Positions 38,355 to 49,800 of a stretch of 64,000 bases of DNA are shown here, one piece after another. The stretch is from Owenia fusiformis. Lineage: Eukaryota > Annelida > Polychaeta > Sabellida > Oweniidae. Under the pieces are notes generated by a model that did no database searches, was not told the origin of the DNA, and saw only the letters and a list, made by a program, of their open reading frames with translations. Every line of letters starts with the position of its first letter. Position 1 is the stretch's first letter. Location of the stretch: NCBI GenBank assembly GCA_903813345.2, contig CAIIXF020000005.1, forward strand, positions 32,617,375-32,681,374, written 5' to 3'. The translations under genes were made by a program, and so were the position numbers.

Positions 38355-39232
38355 CACACCCGGTGATCGGACAGAATGAACGAAGGGAGAGGGGAGGTGC
38401 GGCGCATGGTATCGTAAAATATGTTATCTCTTCTAGGATCTTTTTAACTCGGACACCCTTGTAAGATATGAGATCCATCAAAAAAGGCGCGCCGTCACCA
38501 ATTTGCAAAAGTCAATTTTTTAACAATAATCTACACGACCTGTAGGCTTCTGTGATAAATACTTATAAGGGACATTATTCACATAAAACTAATGTCATTG
38601 TTGACTTTTTAAAGTTAGCTATGTTATTTAAAAAATAATCGAAATATATCAAAGTTGTACAGATGGAGGATTGAACGGAGGATTGTGGAATAATATGCCT
38701 TTAATATGGAACAAGTTTACACGAATTCGTGTATTTCAAAAATGAACTCTTAGTAAGAATCTGGATTTTATATCTCTGAAGGGTGAAAAATGGGGAAATT
38801 TGGAGTAATAAGAAATAAAGTCAAGTAACAGCTCTTATCACGTCTCATAGACATAAGAATCCCCCTCCGTTCAACACCCCCCCCCCCGTTCAATTTTAAT
38901 TTTTTTACTTTAAAAAGTCAACGGTGATAATAATGTCCCTTATAAGTATTTATTACAGATCGTGTAGACCGTTGATTGCCTGATTTATAGCAAAAACATT
39001 GACATTTACATGTTAGTGACAATTGGCCTTTTTAATAGATCTCATATCTTAGAAGCGTATCTGTTCAAAAAATCCCAGAAAACCTAACATATTTTAACAT
39101 ATCGCGCGCCTATTCATTTAACAATTCAATGTAAACTTTCTCTTGAAAAATAAATCTCCCAGATTTGTTGAATTTTCTTGCAGAAATCGCCCCCCCCCCC
39201 CCTCCGTTCATTCTGTCCGATCACTGGGCGTG
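38355..39232. mobile_element. 878-bp inverted-repeat element with 5-bp target duplication AGTAA
   Basis: The ends are CACACCCGGTGATCGGACAG and, reverse-complemented, CACGCCCAGTGATCGGACAG, flanked by AGTAA (38350-38354 and 39233-39237). The arms extend inward to the gacattatt and cttataag blocks near 38572 and 38935. The end motif CCCGGTGATCGGA also occurs in the arms of the element at 34653-37798. Confidence 0.85.
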
Positions 39233-39339
39233 AGTAAGCTCAATATTACTAGGTAGATAGGAGTGTTGATTGTGTGAATATTGCAGTATGTAAAGTCAAG
39301 CACATTTCCTGTACGTTGTAGTGCAGAAGAGAACCTTTG

Positions 39340-42300
39340 ATGATGAGGGTGCTGTTGTTTTTAGGCCTTGTGGCCCTATCTTTGGCAATAAAGAAGCGAT
39401 ATGATGGGTATGTCAAAATCCTTTTTAATTATTTTAATTCCTAAATTCGCTCTTCCAATAATTTCGATGTATGAAATCAGCCATAAGAGAACTAGTTTGT
39501 AATAAGTATACACATCTGTTAGTTTGAAATAAATTAATTAATTGCCAAACTAAAGAGATAAGACGGTAAAACACCTCGGAGAACAAAACGCCATGTTAAT
39601 ATCAGGGATTTGAAATGAGTTCAAATTCTGTAGGCTACTGAAAACTTTTTTGTTTTTTGTTGCTTTTGTAGTGACATGGCTGAAGCATCACAAAATAAAA
39701 GTGAAATACAGTCTATTTGGTATGAGCATTGAAAGCCCATGGTATGAGGGAGCCATTTATCTGTTTATACGTTTGCCAATCTAAAAAAATAAACAATTTG
39801 CCTGAAAACTTTTTCAGAGATCATGTCCTCTCCGTGTATCCTACAGACGAGTACACCGTCCATTATATGCACGATCTATACAACAGAGAATATCTCTATG
39901 TAGGTATCCACATACATTATAATTAAGTTACACATTTTTAAAAGACTTGTAAGTGAACGTGTAGATTCATGGCCCCTATTGATTTGATTGATAGTGTAAA
40001 GAGAAAAGTCCTTAGGTTATAAATGTAATGTCCGTTCACGGTTGCAGATGGACTTGTGGACCGAACCAAGAGCAGTGTTCAGCCCTATCGTATTTCGGGT
40101 TACTGCGGACCGATATGTTGAAATAACTCGTCAATTAGATGAGGCAGGAATTGCATATGACATCCGAGTTAACGACATCCAAACGTAAGTAGCACACACC
40201 AATCTTCATTGTGTTGTTGCAGTCATCCTCCAAATAAATTGCTCCAGACACCAATCCACCCACTCTATTTCATCATGGACCTCTATCCCCTGGAAGGATT
40301 TTGTCAAAGTGTGTCCAAAGCCTTGCGTTGAGTCGAAGGATGGATTGCAATACTACACAACTTTGAATTTAACATCATGATTGTAAAACATGACCCATGG
40401 CCATCTGTACTCCATGGACATGTGATCGTGTGGTATAAGTTGAGGTATTGAAAATGCAAGAATTAAGTTACCATATCACCCCATGGCATAATACGTACCC
40501 ATACATGTAGTTGATGCACCGCCGTATATACGATGTACTCTACGTATACATAATGCATATACATGTAGGTTGATTGACGAGGAGGAGGCAATCCTGTCTG
40601 CCAAGGACTATTCACAAATTGTTCCGGAGGACTTTGATGCATACTGGCCATTTGACACTGTAAGTACCTATTTTTGAAAAACGGTTGGTCTACTCCGTGA
40701 AGCTGAAAGTGCATACATATAAACAGTCTGGGTTTATGAAAACATATACGAGTCGTAATAATGACATTTCTTTTTGTAGTTGATGTCTTGGACGGAAGAC
40801 ATCTCGGCCAATAGATGCGGGGGAAGATGTGCCATCACCAGCATTGGCACGTCTTATGAAGGGAGAAATATCCGTCTTATTAAAGTATGTATTCACTTAC
40901 ATGGTGATATAAATAATGTTCATAAAAAGATGGCACTGCTCATTGATATTTTTACTGTGTTTGGAATTGTTCAGTGAACACTATGTCATCCAGCTTGGGT
41001 TTGAATTCATATTTGGCACAATTGATCCCTGTTCTATGCTTTTTCCATTCCACTAAGTGTCGTCTATGCTGGATGACTGAGTTATCAATATTTGTTTGGG
41101 TTACGTTTTTTGGCCCGCGCTGTACAATATCTACTTGTGCTTATATCCTCACACACGATGATGCCAAAAACATACATACGAAATACTGTTTATCTTTAGA
41201 TTGGAACCCAAACTAATACCACCAAACGAGCTGTGTTCATAGATTGTGGAATTCACGCCAGAGAATGGATCGCACCAGCAACCTGCACATACTTCATTTG
41301 GAGGGTAATAGATATGTGAAAATGATAGCTAAACTGTATGACAATTGACTATTTAATACCAGGCCCGTAGCCAGGATTTCCCAAAGGGTTGGGGTCAGTT
41401 TTCAATAATATCCAGGGGGGTTCACTTTTTCATAATTAGGTTTTGGCGCTCAAAGTATAACATGAACATTTAACGTAGCCTACATGATGCTACTTCAGAG
41501 TTGTAAGATTATTTGATAAATGGTCCTAGAATTTCAAATAATCGTTGTCATTGCTGTATTTTCTCTTCTATATTTGGAATCCCAATCATCCATGTATTGT
41601 TTTTCACATCTCAGATTCACTTACGTGTGCACAATGATTGCATGATCTTCACTTGTTTCAGCTGACTCAAGACTATGGTAGTGTCGCTGAAGTGACCAGA
41701 CTAGTTGATACATACGACTTTTTCATTCAACCTGTTGTGAACCCAGACGGCTATGAATATACAAGAGATGTGGTTAGTCTACGTAGTTAAGCTTAATATA
41801 AAACATTTAAATAACATAGGCGTAACCAGGAGGGGGTGCGATGGTGCCAGTATAAAAATCAAGTTGTTTTATTACATAGGAACGTTTGTGGAGGAAAACC
41901 AGGTCCGACTACAATGATGCTTTGGGATGTATTGGCACAGATGGAAATAGAAACTACGGTTCTTATTGGGGAAGTAAGTGAACGATGAATTGCATATTTC
42001 CCCGGGATATTTCCCAAGGCGGGTCTTCTCTGTATATCTCGGAGGTTTATTTTTGCTTATATTATCAGGTCCACTAGGGCTAGCTTGACGACAACAATAT
42101 ATTTGTACATCAGTTTATCCCAAAAGATACCTTAAAGGCCCTAAAGAGTAGCAAACATGTCATAAAGTTAACCAGCTAAATCGGTTATAAAACTTGGTCT
42201 GTTATATAGGCGATGAAGGAGGGGCCAGCGATGAACCATGTTCAGACACATACCACGGACCAAGTGAGTTTTCTGAGGTGGAATCTCAACGCCAAAGAGA

Positions 42301-43574
42301 TTTCATCCTTCCCATCAAGGTAACTAAAATCATGGTGTTCTGATTTGATGATTTGAAACACAAACCATTCCATACTGTATGTATATACAGGGTCTCCAAG
42401 AAGTAAAGATACAAATTGTCTAATTTTAAGAGATTTGCGTTTTTGAGATGAAACGCCGGAAAATCCCTATTTTAAGGTCAGGATAGATTCCATCCGACGA
42501 CTATTAAAATGAAAAAATCCATTAGTGTTTCTCCGAGGTTATCTTCAAGGAATCCAAATCAATTTTTTCAAGGATCGCTTCATTGCCTTCTGGACTGTAC
42601 ATTCTTTCGGACAATATATGCTTTGGCCTTGGGGAAGTGTATTCGATGTCCCTCCAAATGAGGCTGAATTGGTAAGTCACTCAAGATTACATTGATTGTA
42701 AAAAAAACTTTATTGGATCTTTTTTCACTTACACTCATACAATTAAGAATTTTCTGGAATTTTGCATAATTTTCTGATGGCCAAGTTTGATATAATTGTA
42801 AAATGATGTTTTTTAGGATCAAGTTGGACAGGCCATCGTCGATGCTATATTTAATGTCCACGGTCGGGTTTATACTCAAGGTCAATCTGCTGTGGTTCTA
42901 TGTAAGTAGCACATCAGCAATGAGTATATGTTTTTCATATTATCATATACAATATCTGCCGGGAACATAAACAGCCACTTTGGTAACGAGGGAGAAATTA
43001 GATAGAGTTTCCCTAATGAATAGAGATCAGGGATGTAACCAGTATCTAAAATAAGGCAAGGCAAAAATTTAAAGGCGAGGCTTTAGGATTAAAGAGGCAT
43101 ATTTCTACATTTAATCTGTCAATTCCACAGTTTTAGTTGAAAAACATATAAAAATATAAGTACATATATATTTACATGTATATAAGTACATATATGTACA
43201 TGTATATTTCTTTAGCAAGGCGGTTGTGTCCTTGGACATAACCAAAAAACTTAAAGCCGGGACTTTAGAACAAATAAATGCTGTTATGATTAGTTGTTCA
43301 AAGGCAATGTTCCCTTATCATTTTAATCACTATATAGGCTACTATAATTGCAGACGGTACCCAGGGATCATCTCAAGATTGGGCATATGCCTGGGAAGGT
43401 AATCCCGGTGGTTCTGGTGCTGGTATAGAGTACTCTTACACACCTGAGCTGAGAGACACTGGCACCTGGGGCTTTGAACTGCCCCCTGATCAGATTCTTC
43501 CTGTCGGTCAGGAGATGTGGGCTGGACTACAGGCCATGATACGAGAGATTGAGAGCATCGGCCTACCCCCATAA
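39340..43574 (+). CDS. Secreted zinc carboxypeptidase, M14A (carboxypeptidase A/B type), 12 coding exons
   Basis: The exons are 39340-39407, 39818-39899, 40048-40184, 40569-40659, 40780-40884, 41200-41304, 41662-41772, 41880-41973, 42210-42319, 42573-42671, 42817-42901 and 43354-43574. The product is 435 residues. It starts with a signal peptide ([16 protein letters not shown]), followed by an activation propeptide ([19 protein letters not shown]). The catalytic domain has the zinc ligands in HAREW (exon 6) and VHSFGQ (exon 10). Substrate residues lie in NPDGYEYT (7), RLWRKTRS and DGNRNYG (8), and the catalytic Glu in YTPELRDTG (12). It should remove C-terminal residues from peptides outside the cell or in the gut. 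The residue aligned with position 255 of bovine CPA, which sets specificity, is Gln (SSQDW), and about 8 residues are inserted before ELRD. The exon 2 donor was taken as TAT|GTAGGT because only this keeps the frame into MDLWTEP. Confidence 0.93.
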
Positions 43575-44757
43575 ATTTAAATGTTGGCCTACTCTATTTG
43601 AAATAAATTACTATCATATCAATAAACAACAGTTCATCAAATAAAGTGTGGACTTTTCATTTATATTGGTAGATCAGAGTCCATCTCGAGCACTAGATAA
43701 AGAGGGGGTCCTGATAAATCGGAATCACTGTGAGCCCCCTCCCTGATATTTAATCTCCTAAAAATGTGTTGTGCAGACCTACTACCGGGGACACCTTTTT
43801 GCTTTCTCGAAGAATTATCTTTCGAGGTCGAAGGTAACGTTTGGTGTCATTTGAGAATTGTTTTTTATTTAATTATTTTTCAAAAATTGGGTCCAAATTT
43901 TTTCCCGCCTCTGATGTCTTGTAAGGGAGTTATAGGCTATATGTGTGTGTGGGGGGAGGCTGGGGGTAAGAGCTTCTCCTCGACCAATGGTTATGGGTAT
44001 GGGACTAAATAATCCGTAATTAAGTCACATTTTCCTAACTAAAATGACTTCATTTTAAACTTGTACTGTAGATCTAGATGGCTTAGGAACCGGGCTTGGG
44101 ATGAGTTTTTTCAAACTAAGATATGCAGATTCTGTAGTAATATAATGTGGTCTTATATACTCATTTGCAGTGTATTTAAAATTACATGGAATTGCCAATG
44201 CAGCTGGGACGGGAAGTTATTAACTTGTGTAGTAGGTTATACTTGGTTGGGCTTTTTTCCCGGGGCTTTTCTCTGAGGATTTCCCCGGGAATTTATTGCA
44301 ATGCTTGTATTTCGCCTAGTGCATAGTAACTGTTGCTACGATAGGTGCCATCTTGGAAAGTCAAATTTTAGTAAGTGTTTTTGTTAATTTTCAATAGCCT
44401 ACAGATTGTAACATATGTCCATTCTAATAAATATTGTTGATGAAACGCTTTCGTAATATATTAATGGATTTTGAGAACGATCTGTTTTGAAATACACCCT
44501 TTAGTGTGAAAGATCTAAGCCTGAGTAATAAGGCATTCATTTCATCGCTGTCATCGCTTATTCGTAAGCTTAGGCCTCAACTTACAATCCAATTCACTTA
44601 ATAAAACAGGATTATTTGTTGTTGTAGAGATAAGCAATCAAATGACCAAAGTGTAGTTTATTGATATGATATAAAACACGCGCAGAAAAACTTCAGTAGA
44701 CTTGTAACAACTGGATGTTTTTAGATCTACTCTATTATCACCCACTTTTCCAAAATC

Positions 44758-44838
44758 CATAGGCCACAGTAAGCTGTATATAGCCTAGGAGAGATCTTCT
44801 ATATACAGCTTACTATTACTTTTCCCTTGGCCTATGCC
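44758..44838. repeat. Two-tier hairpin
   Basis: The inner arms GTAAGCTGTATATAG and CTATATACAGCTTAC are perfect 15-mers around a 14-nt loop. Outer arms CATAGGCCA and TGGCCTATG also pair. No known RNA family is recognised. Confidence 0.75.
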
Positions 44839-45102
44839 AAAATGGATAGTCTATATTGTTTTAATTCAAGCCATTTCTTCTTCTTGATCCTTTTTACGTA
44901 AGTGTCCGTGTGACACTACATGTATTCATGTGCACTATTGGCATTATACTGCCATTTGTTGTTAAATGCTGATCATGTCTGCATATTTCAAGGCTGAATG
45001 GCAGATATTCTAAACATGACAGCAAAAATGCCATTCATGTCTGACATGCATTATAACTGGCTGTTAATTCAAAATAGCAAATCTAAAAGATTTGAACGAG
45101 AC

Positions 45103-45933
45103 TACTATTTTTTTCAAGGCCTGTCTGCATCGCTAACATGCTAAATATAAGAGTTAGCTGACGTTTGGGAGTCTGACTTACCTTCTAAAGGTTAGAACCC
45201 GAATCTTAATGAAACCATATCACCTTTGTTCCGTCAACCATGGAGCATTTGCCACAACATCCAAGAGGTAAATCATGGATCGAGAAAATGAATGATTTCC
45301 TTGTAAGTTCCGGAAGTTTCAATACGAAAAATTACCGAACATATGTGAAAACCGAATATTTGTTCGTTGTTTTCACGATTTACAGGTTCGTTTGTTCTTC
45401 AATGTTTTGGTCTCAATTATAAAGCATCACCAACAGGTCTTTCTCTATTAATCGACTAATACAGCAGACGGCTCATATTTCTACGTAGCATTTCATTCAG
45501 ACCAATAGTGGGAGTGTAGATCACGCAGTTTCGTTCGTTGCGTTCTTCACTTGAAATTGGTAATTTTTAATATTGACTACTTCACTTAGCTTGGCGGATG
45601 TAGAACATTGCTTAATATTCTTTTAATTTTCACACCAGACATGCTTGGTTGACACGTCAACAAAGTAAAGTTCAAGGGTCAATGCGTTATTTCGTGATAA
45701 CTACAACGCCTTCCCGGAAGTCAACATTTATGAAAAATGAAAAAGTCGGAAAAGCATTTACGCTAATTTCTATCAAATGCTATGTTTATGCATCATCATC
45801 GACGCAACAAAGGTGATATAGTTTCATTAAGATTCGGGTTCTAACCTTTAGAAGGTAAGTCAGACTCCCAAACGTCAGCTAACTCTTATATTTAGCATGT
45901 TAGCGACGCAGACAGGCCTTGAAAAAAATAGTA
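45103..45933. mobile_element. 831-bp element with about 125-bp terminal inverted repeats
   Basis: TACTATTTTTTTCAAGGCC at the left is mirrored by the right end (45909-45933). The arms continue through cgctaacatgctaaatataa, gacgtttgggagtctgac and aaccatatcacctttg on the left. A 60-codon open frame in the middle has no recognised motif. The family is not identified. Confidence 0.8.
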
Positions 45934-46833
45934 ACTTGATCACTTCTCGTGCTTTTCTATTCAGATTTTGTAATCATAACATGACCATATATAGCAGAAT
46001 ATCACAATGGAATTCTGGGAAGCAATCCTCCTTGATCTTTTCCTTGTAATCTGTAAATGCACAACCTTCTTTACAGTTTCTTTGACAAATTTGAATCTAA
46101 AAAGTAAACAATCAAAGGACCTCATAATGCAACAGTACATATATATGGAAAAATAGAAACATACATGTATATGCCTGCCCTGATTTTTGTATATTTCAGA
46201 TCTAGTCAAACTTTTATATATTTCAGATACAGTCAAATTTTAATTCTGAAGAAAAGTTTGGCCCTGAAATACAGGTATACATTTAAGAAATTTACATAAA
46301 GTTGAACGTTATTCCTTTTTGAATTTTTATTCTAAATGATTCAAAGGCCAGTTTTTATGTCACCTTGCACAATTAACAATAGCATAAGATGTGGGTATGT
46401 ATGAGCCGAATCTAGATTATCTCTAAATTGCTGGAATAACGTGATCATTTCAGATGGATATACATATGATCCAAGTTCTTGCCATCTACAGAAAACTCTG
46501 CATGCATCGACAAAATATTTACAAGCATTTTGAACAATATGTAATGTTTTTATTAAAACATATTGTGTTGCACTAAATATCTTTTTTTATTGTAATATTG
46601 GTATCCTCTGACCGCTGAGATCCAAGATCCAGAATATCTTCAGAGTACCGTAGCCCCGTAGAGGAAGGATATGAGAATCATTTGGAAAGGGTCCATATTG
46701 CAGAGAGAATTTAGTTTTTGGAATTTCTTCTCTGTGGAGTATAATCTTCTCATACTGTATATCTTAAATTGAATTATTTCTATGTTGATTTAGCCACAGT
46801 TAAAGATCAGAGAAAGAAGTGCAAGCGTTTAGG

Positions 46834-49800
46834 ATGGAAGAGCGTGAGGAAATGGCTGAGGATGGCCAAGACAATCCTGATTATACACCAGCTATATCTG
46901 CCATCCCTCCCAGAGTTATTGCACATGAGGAGAGTCAGATGGAGGTCTCAGCCAGTCCTGCATTCCAATGCTTAGATGACGTAAGTGATGATCACACCCT
47001 CGTTATGTTGATTGTACCCTTAGATCAGTGAGAAAATGTTGCTATGTTACATAACCTCTCAGGGATTTCATTAGAATTTGAAAAGGAAAATATATTAAAA
47101 CAACAGGCTAAACTATTGGAAATTACGATTTCACTGGCAAATATTCATAATTTTTATGAAAAATATTATTAGAAATGGTTCATAAACGATGAAGTTTTAG
47201 TGTAACATTTGACAGACCTGCCAACTTTCAATTGAGAGAATAAAAAAGTCATTTCTTTTTACTTTTGTCAAAAATCTACTATATTAACAATTCTATTCTA
47301 AACACTCTAGATATAAGAGTGGTCAATTATAATAATAAATCTGTTATATACAAAATCTAAATTTACAAATTATTTGATGTTCACTACCCTTAAAAAGTTT
47401 ATGGGAGTGTATGTATTATTGCATGCTGAAGACCTGTATCGGTAAATTATTTACATGTAGCAGTTGTTGGCTAGGAATTATAATGCAAATTCTAGGGTAA
47501 TTAATCACCATTGTATACTTTTATATAGTTTGAAAGTTAATTATGATTTCAGTTCAATCTTGCTATCTTGAAGTCCATACACCTGTGACCTGTCCATAAT
47601 AAAATATATAGCAAACCTTGCTAAAGATTGCTTAGAAATCTTTGATGAATTTGATTAGTTAATTTTCAAAATGTCTCGGCGTTCTGCCATAAGTTTTCCA
47701 AATTCCTGCGGTCGCACTTTGATTTCTGTCCTTGCAAGGGATAGTTCGCTGTTGAATGGTAGCCACATGATACCATCCTGATGTATACTCTCATATTCTC
47801 CACCCTGGTAGAAGATACCATTCAGGTTAGCTGACATGCAGCTATGATACCACCAACCACCTATACACAAAATAATATCATGTTACATTGCAACTTTCAC
47901 CATACCTTAATTGACATTATGAATTATATAACTCAAAAAGTGTCTTTATTATGGAAGATATGAACTTTTATACCTTCATATGCAGCAGCACAATTGCCAG
48001 CATGTAGATCATGATCTCGATCCCTTGTGCTGAATCTCATCTTGTGATGACGTAGGAAATAGTTGCCATAGTGGAAAGCATCCCCAGCTGTCCCATTGTA
48101 TTTCCCAACCATCAATCTGTAGGAGTCAGTCTCATCAGAAAGGCGAAACTGTCAATTTTGAAATGAACAGATTAGAGGTGAAACTCAATAGTGATATGTA
48201 CAGGTTAGAGGTGAAACTGTCAATAGTGATATGTACAGATTAGAAGTGAAACTGTCAATGGTGATATGTACAGATTAGAGGTGAAACTGTCAATGGTGAT
48301 ATGTACAGATTAGAGATGAAACTGTCAATGGTGATATGTACAGATTAGAGGTGTAACTGTCAATGGTGATATGTACATGATATGTATAATTAGAGACTAA
48401 ACAGTCAATAGTGATATGGACAGATTTGAGGTAAAATTGTCAACTACTAGAATATTTTTCTTTTTTACATGTCCATCCTTGGAACAAATGTGTTATTGCT
48501 CAAAAACAATGATCAATTTATCTATTGCTTACTCTGTCATACTGGGCATAGGCATAAAGATCACTGAAGTCCCAGAGATCAAAGCGGATCCCATTATTAC
48601 CATAAGCATTGAGCAAATACATTTTCTCTAATCCTAGCCAGTGCTCTCCCTCTACATCACCAAAACCATTCTGAAACAGAATTCAAAACTGCACATATCA
48701 AATCAAGATCTTGAGTTAGGCTACTGTATATAACTGCTCTTTAGAATTTTATGTACATGAGTGTGATTTACCTTATAATCTCTCCAGTCTCTGTCAAAGT
48801 TTTCCCCTCCATCTGTACGTCTTTGAATGACAGTCCATCCACCACCATCTGTCTCCATGTCACAATAGGCAAAGAAGGCTGTTGAATTATCTATGAAATC
48901 TGGCTGGATCATATATACCCCACTTTCATTGAGACCTGAGAGACGCATACTTGCACAATCAACACCGACTCCTGCAAATACAAAAACACATGTGCAGTTT
49001 ACACACTGATGTAAAGATAGAATTGAACAAATTATTTAGGTTCTCTATAAGTTTAAGGAACACATTTATTGCGAGGAAATGTGGCACTAACATTTTAAAA
49101 TTAAATTTCATGAAAATTAGTTTACCTATTGGCATTTTTTTCAGATCATCGCCAGGTCTTGGTCGCCTGATGAGTATATGAGGCCCAGGTTCGGTTTGAC
49201 CTGTATACTCTGCTTCAAGACGATTGAGTTTGTCAGTTAACTTATTAACAGTACGGTCACATTTCCTCACCCTTGCATTAATACTGCAAATACAATCAAA
49301 ATATCATACGATTTGATTTACCTGATGGATTTAGCTTTGGTTTTGGTTCTCGCTCTTTTGGACGCATCACTAAAACATCATTCTTTTTGTTGTTTCGTAT
49401 TTTTCCTGTAATTTTCAGTTCTAATGATTTTACTTTCTTTTCCAATGATTTTATATCTCGTTCACATCTGTCAAGTTTATATTCATCAATTCTGGAAATT
49501 AACACAATTATTTTTTTAAATATTTATTTATATATTTTATATATATAATGGTCCTTAAAAATGAAATGATCTAATGCATAGCTTTTATATTGTATTTTGT
49601 ATTGTAAATACATTATTTGCTTATTTGTCGAAATTATTTGTAATTTTGTGCAACCCCTGTAGCTGTATGCTTTGTATAACTATAAAAGGTTCAAGTTTTG
49701 ATTAGTTCACGAAAAGTAATTTTGAGGGTTTTTTAATTTGTGTTCATCATGATATACTCACTCAGCTGTTCCTGAGTTCTGTCCCACATTCTGTCCTAAA

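Larger units (their letters stand above)
43575..46793. other. Intergenic region between the carboxypeptidase and CCDC146
   Basis: The carboxypeptidase 3' end has AATAAA signals near 43600-43640. No exon is seen up to the acceptor before 46794. The region holds a hairpin (44758-44838) and a long-TIR element (45103-45933). Confidence 0.5.

Noticed and set aside
39818-39903. Carboxypeptidase exon 2 ending at GTAG|gtatcc
   Set aside because: That donor leaves phase 1 and reads exon 3 out of the conserved frame. TAT|GTAGGT gives MDLWTEP in frame.
45240-45422. 60-codon open frame inside the inverted-repeat element as a transposase
   Set aside because: It is too short, has no catalytic motif, and is fully contained in a non-autonomous element.
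49126-49491. X3 and X4 as two constitutive exons
   Set aside because: Joining them shifts the frame into an immediate stop, and the intervening 38-nt intron is implausibly short.
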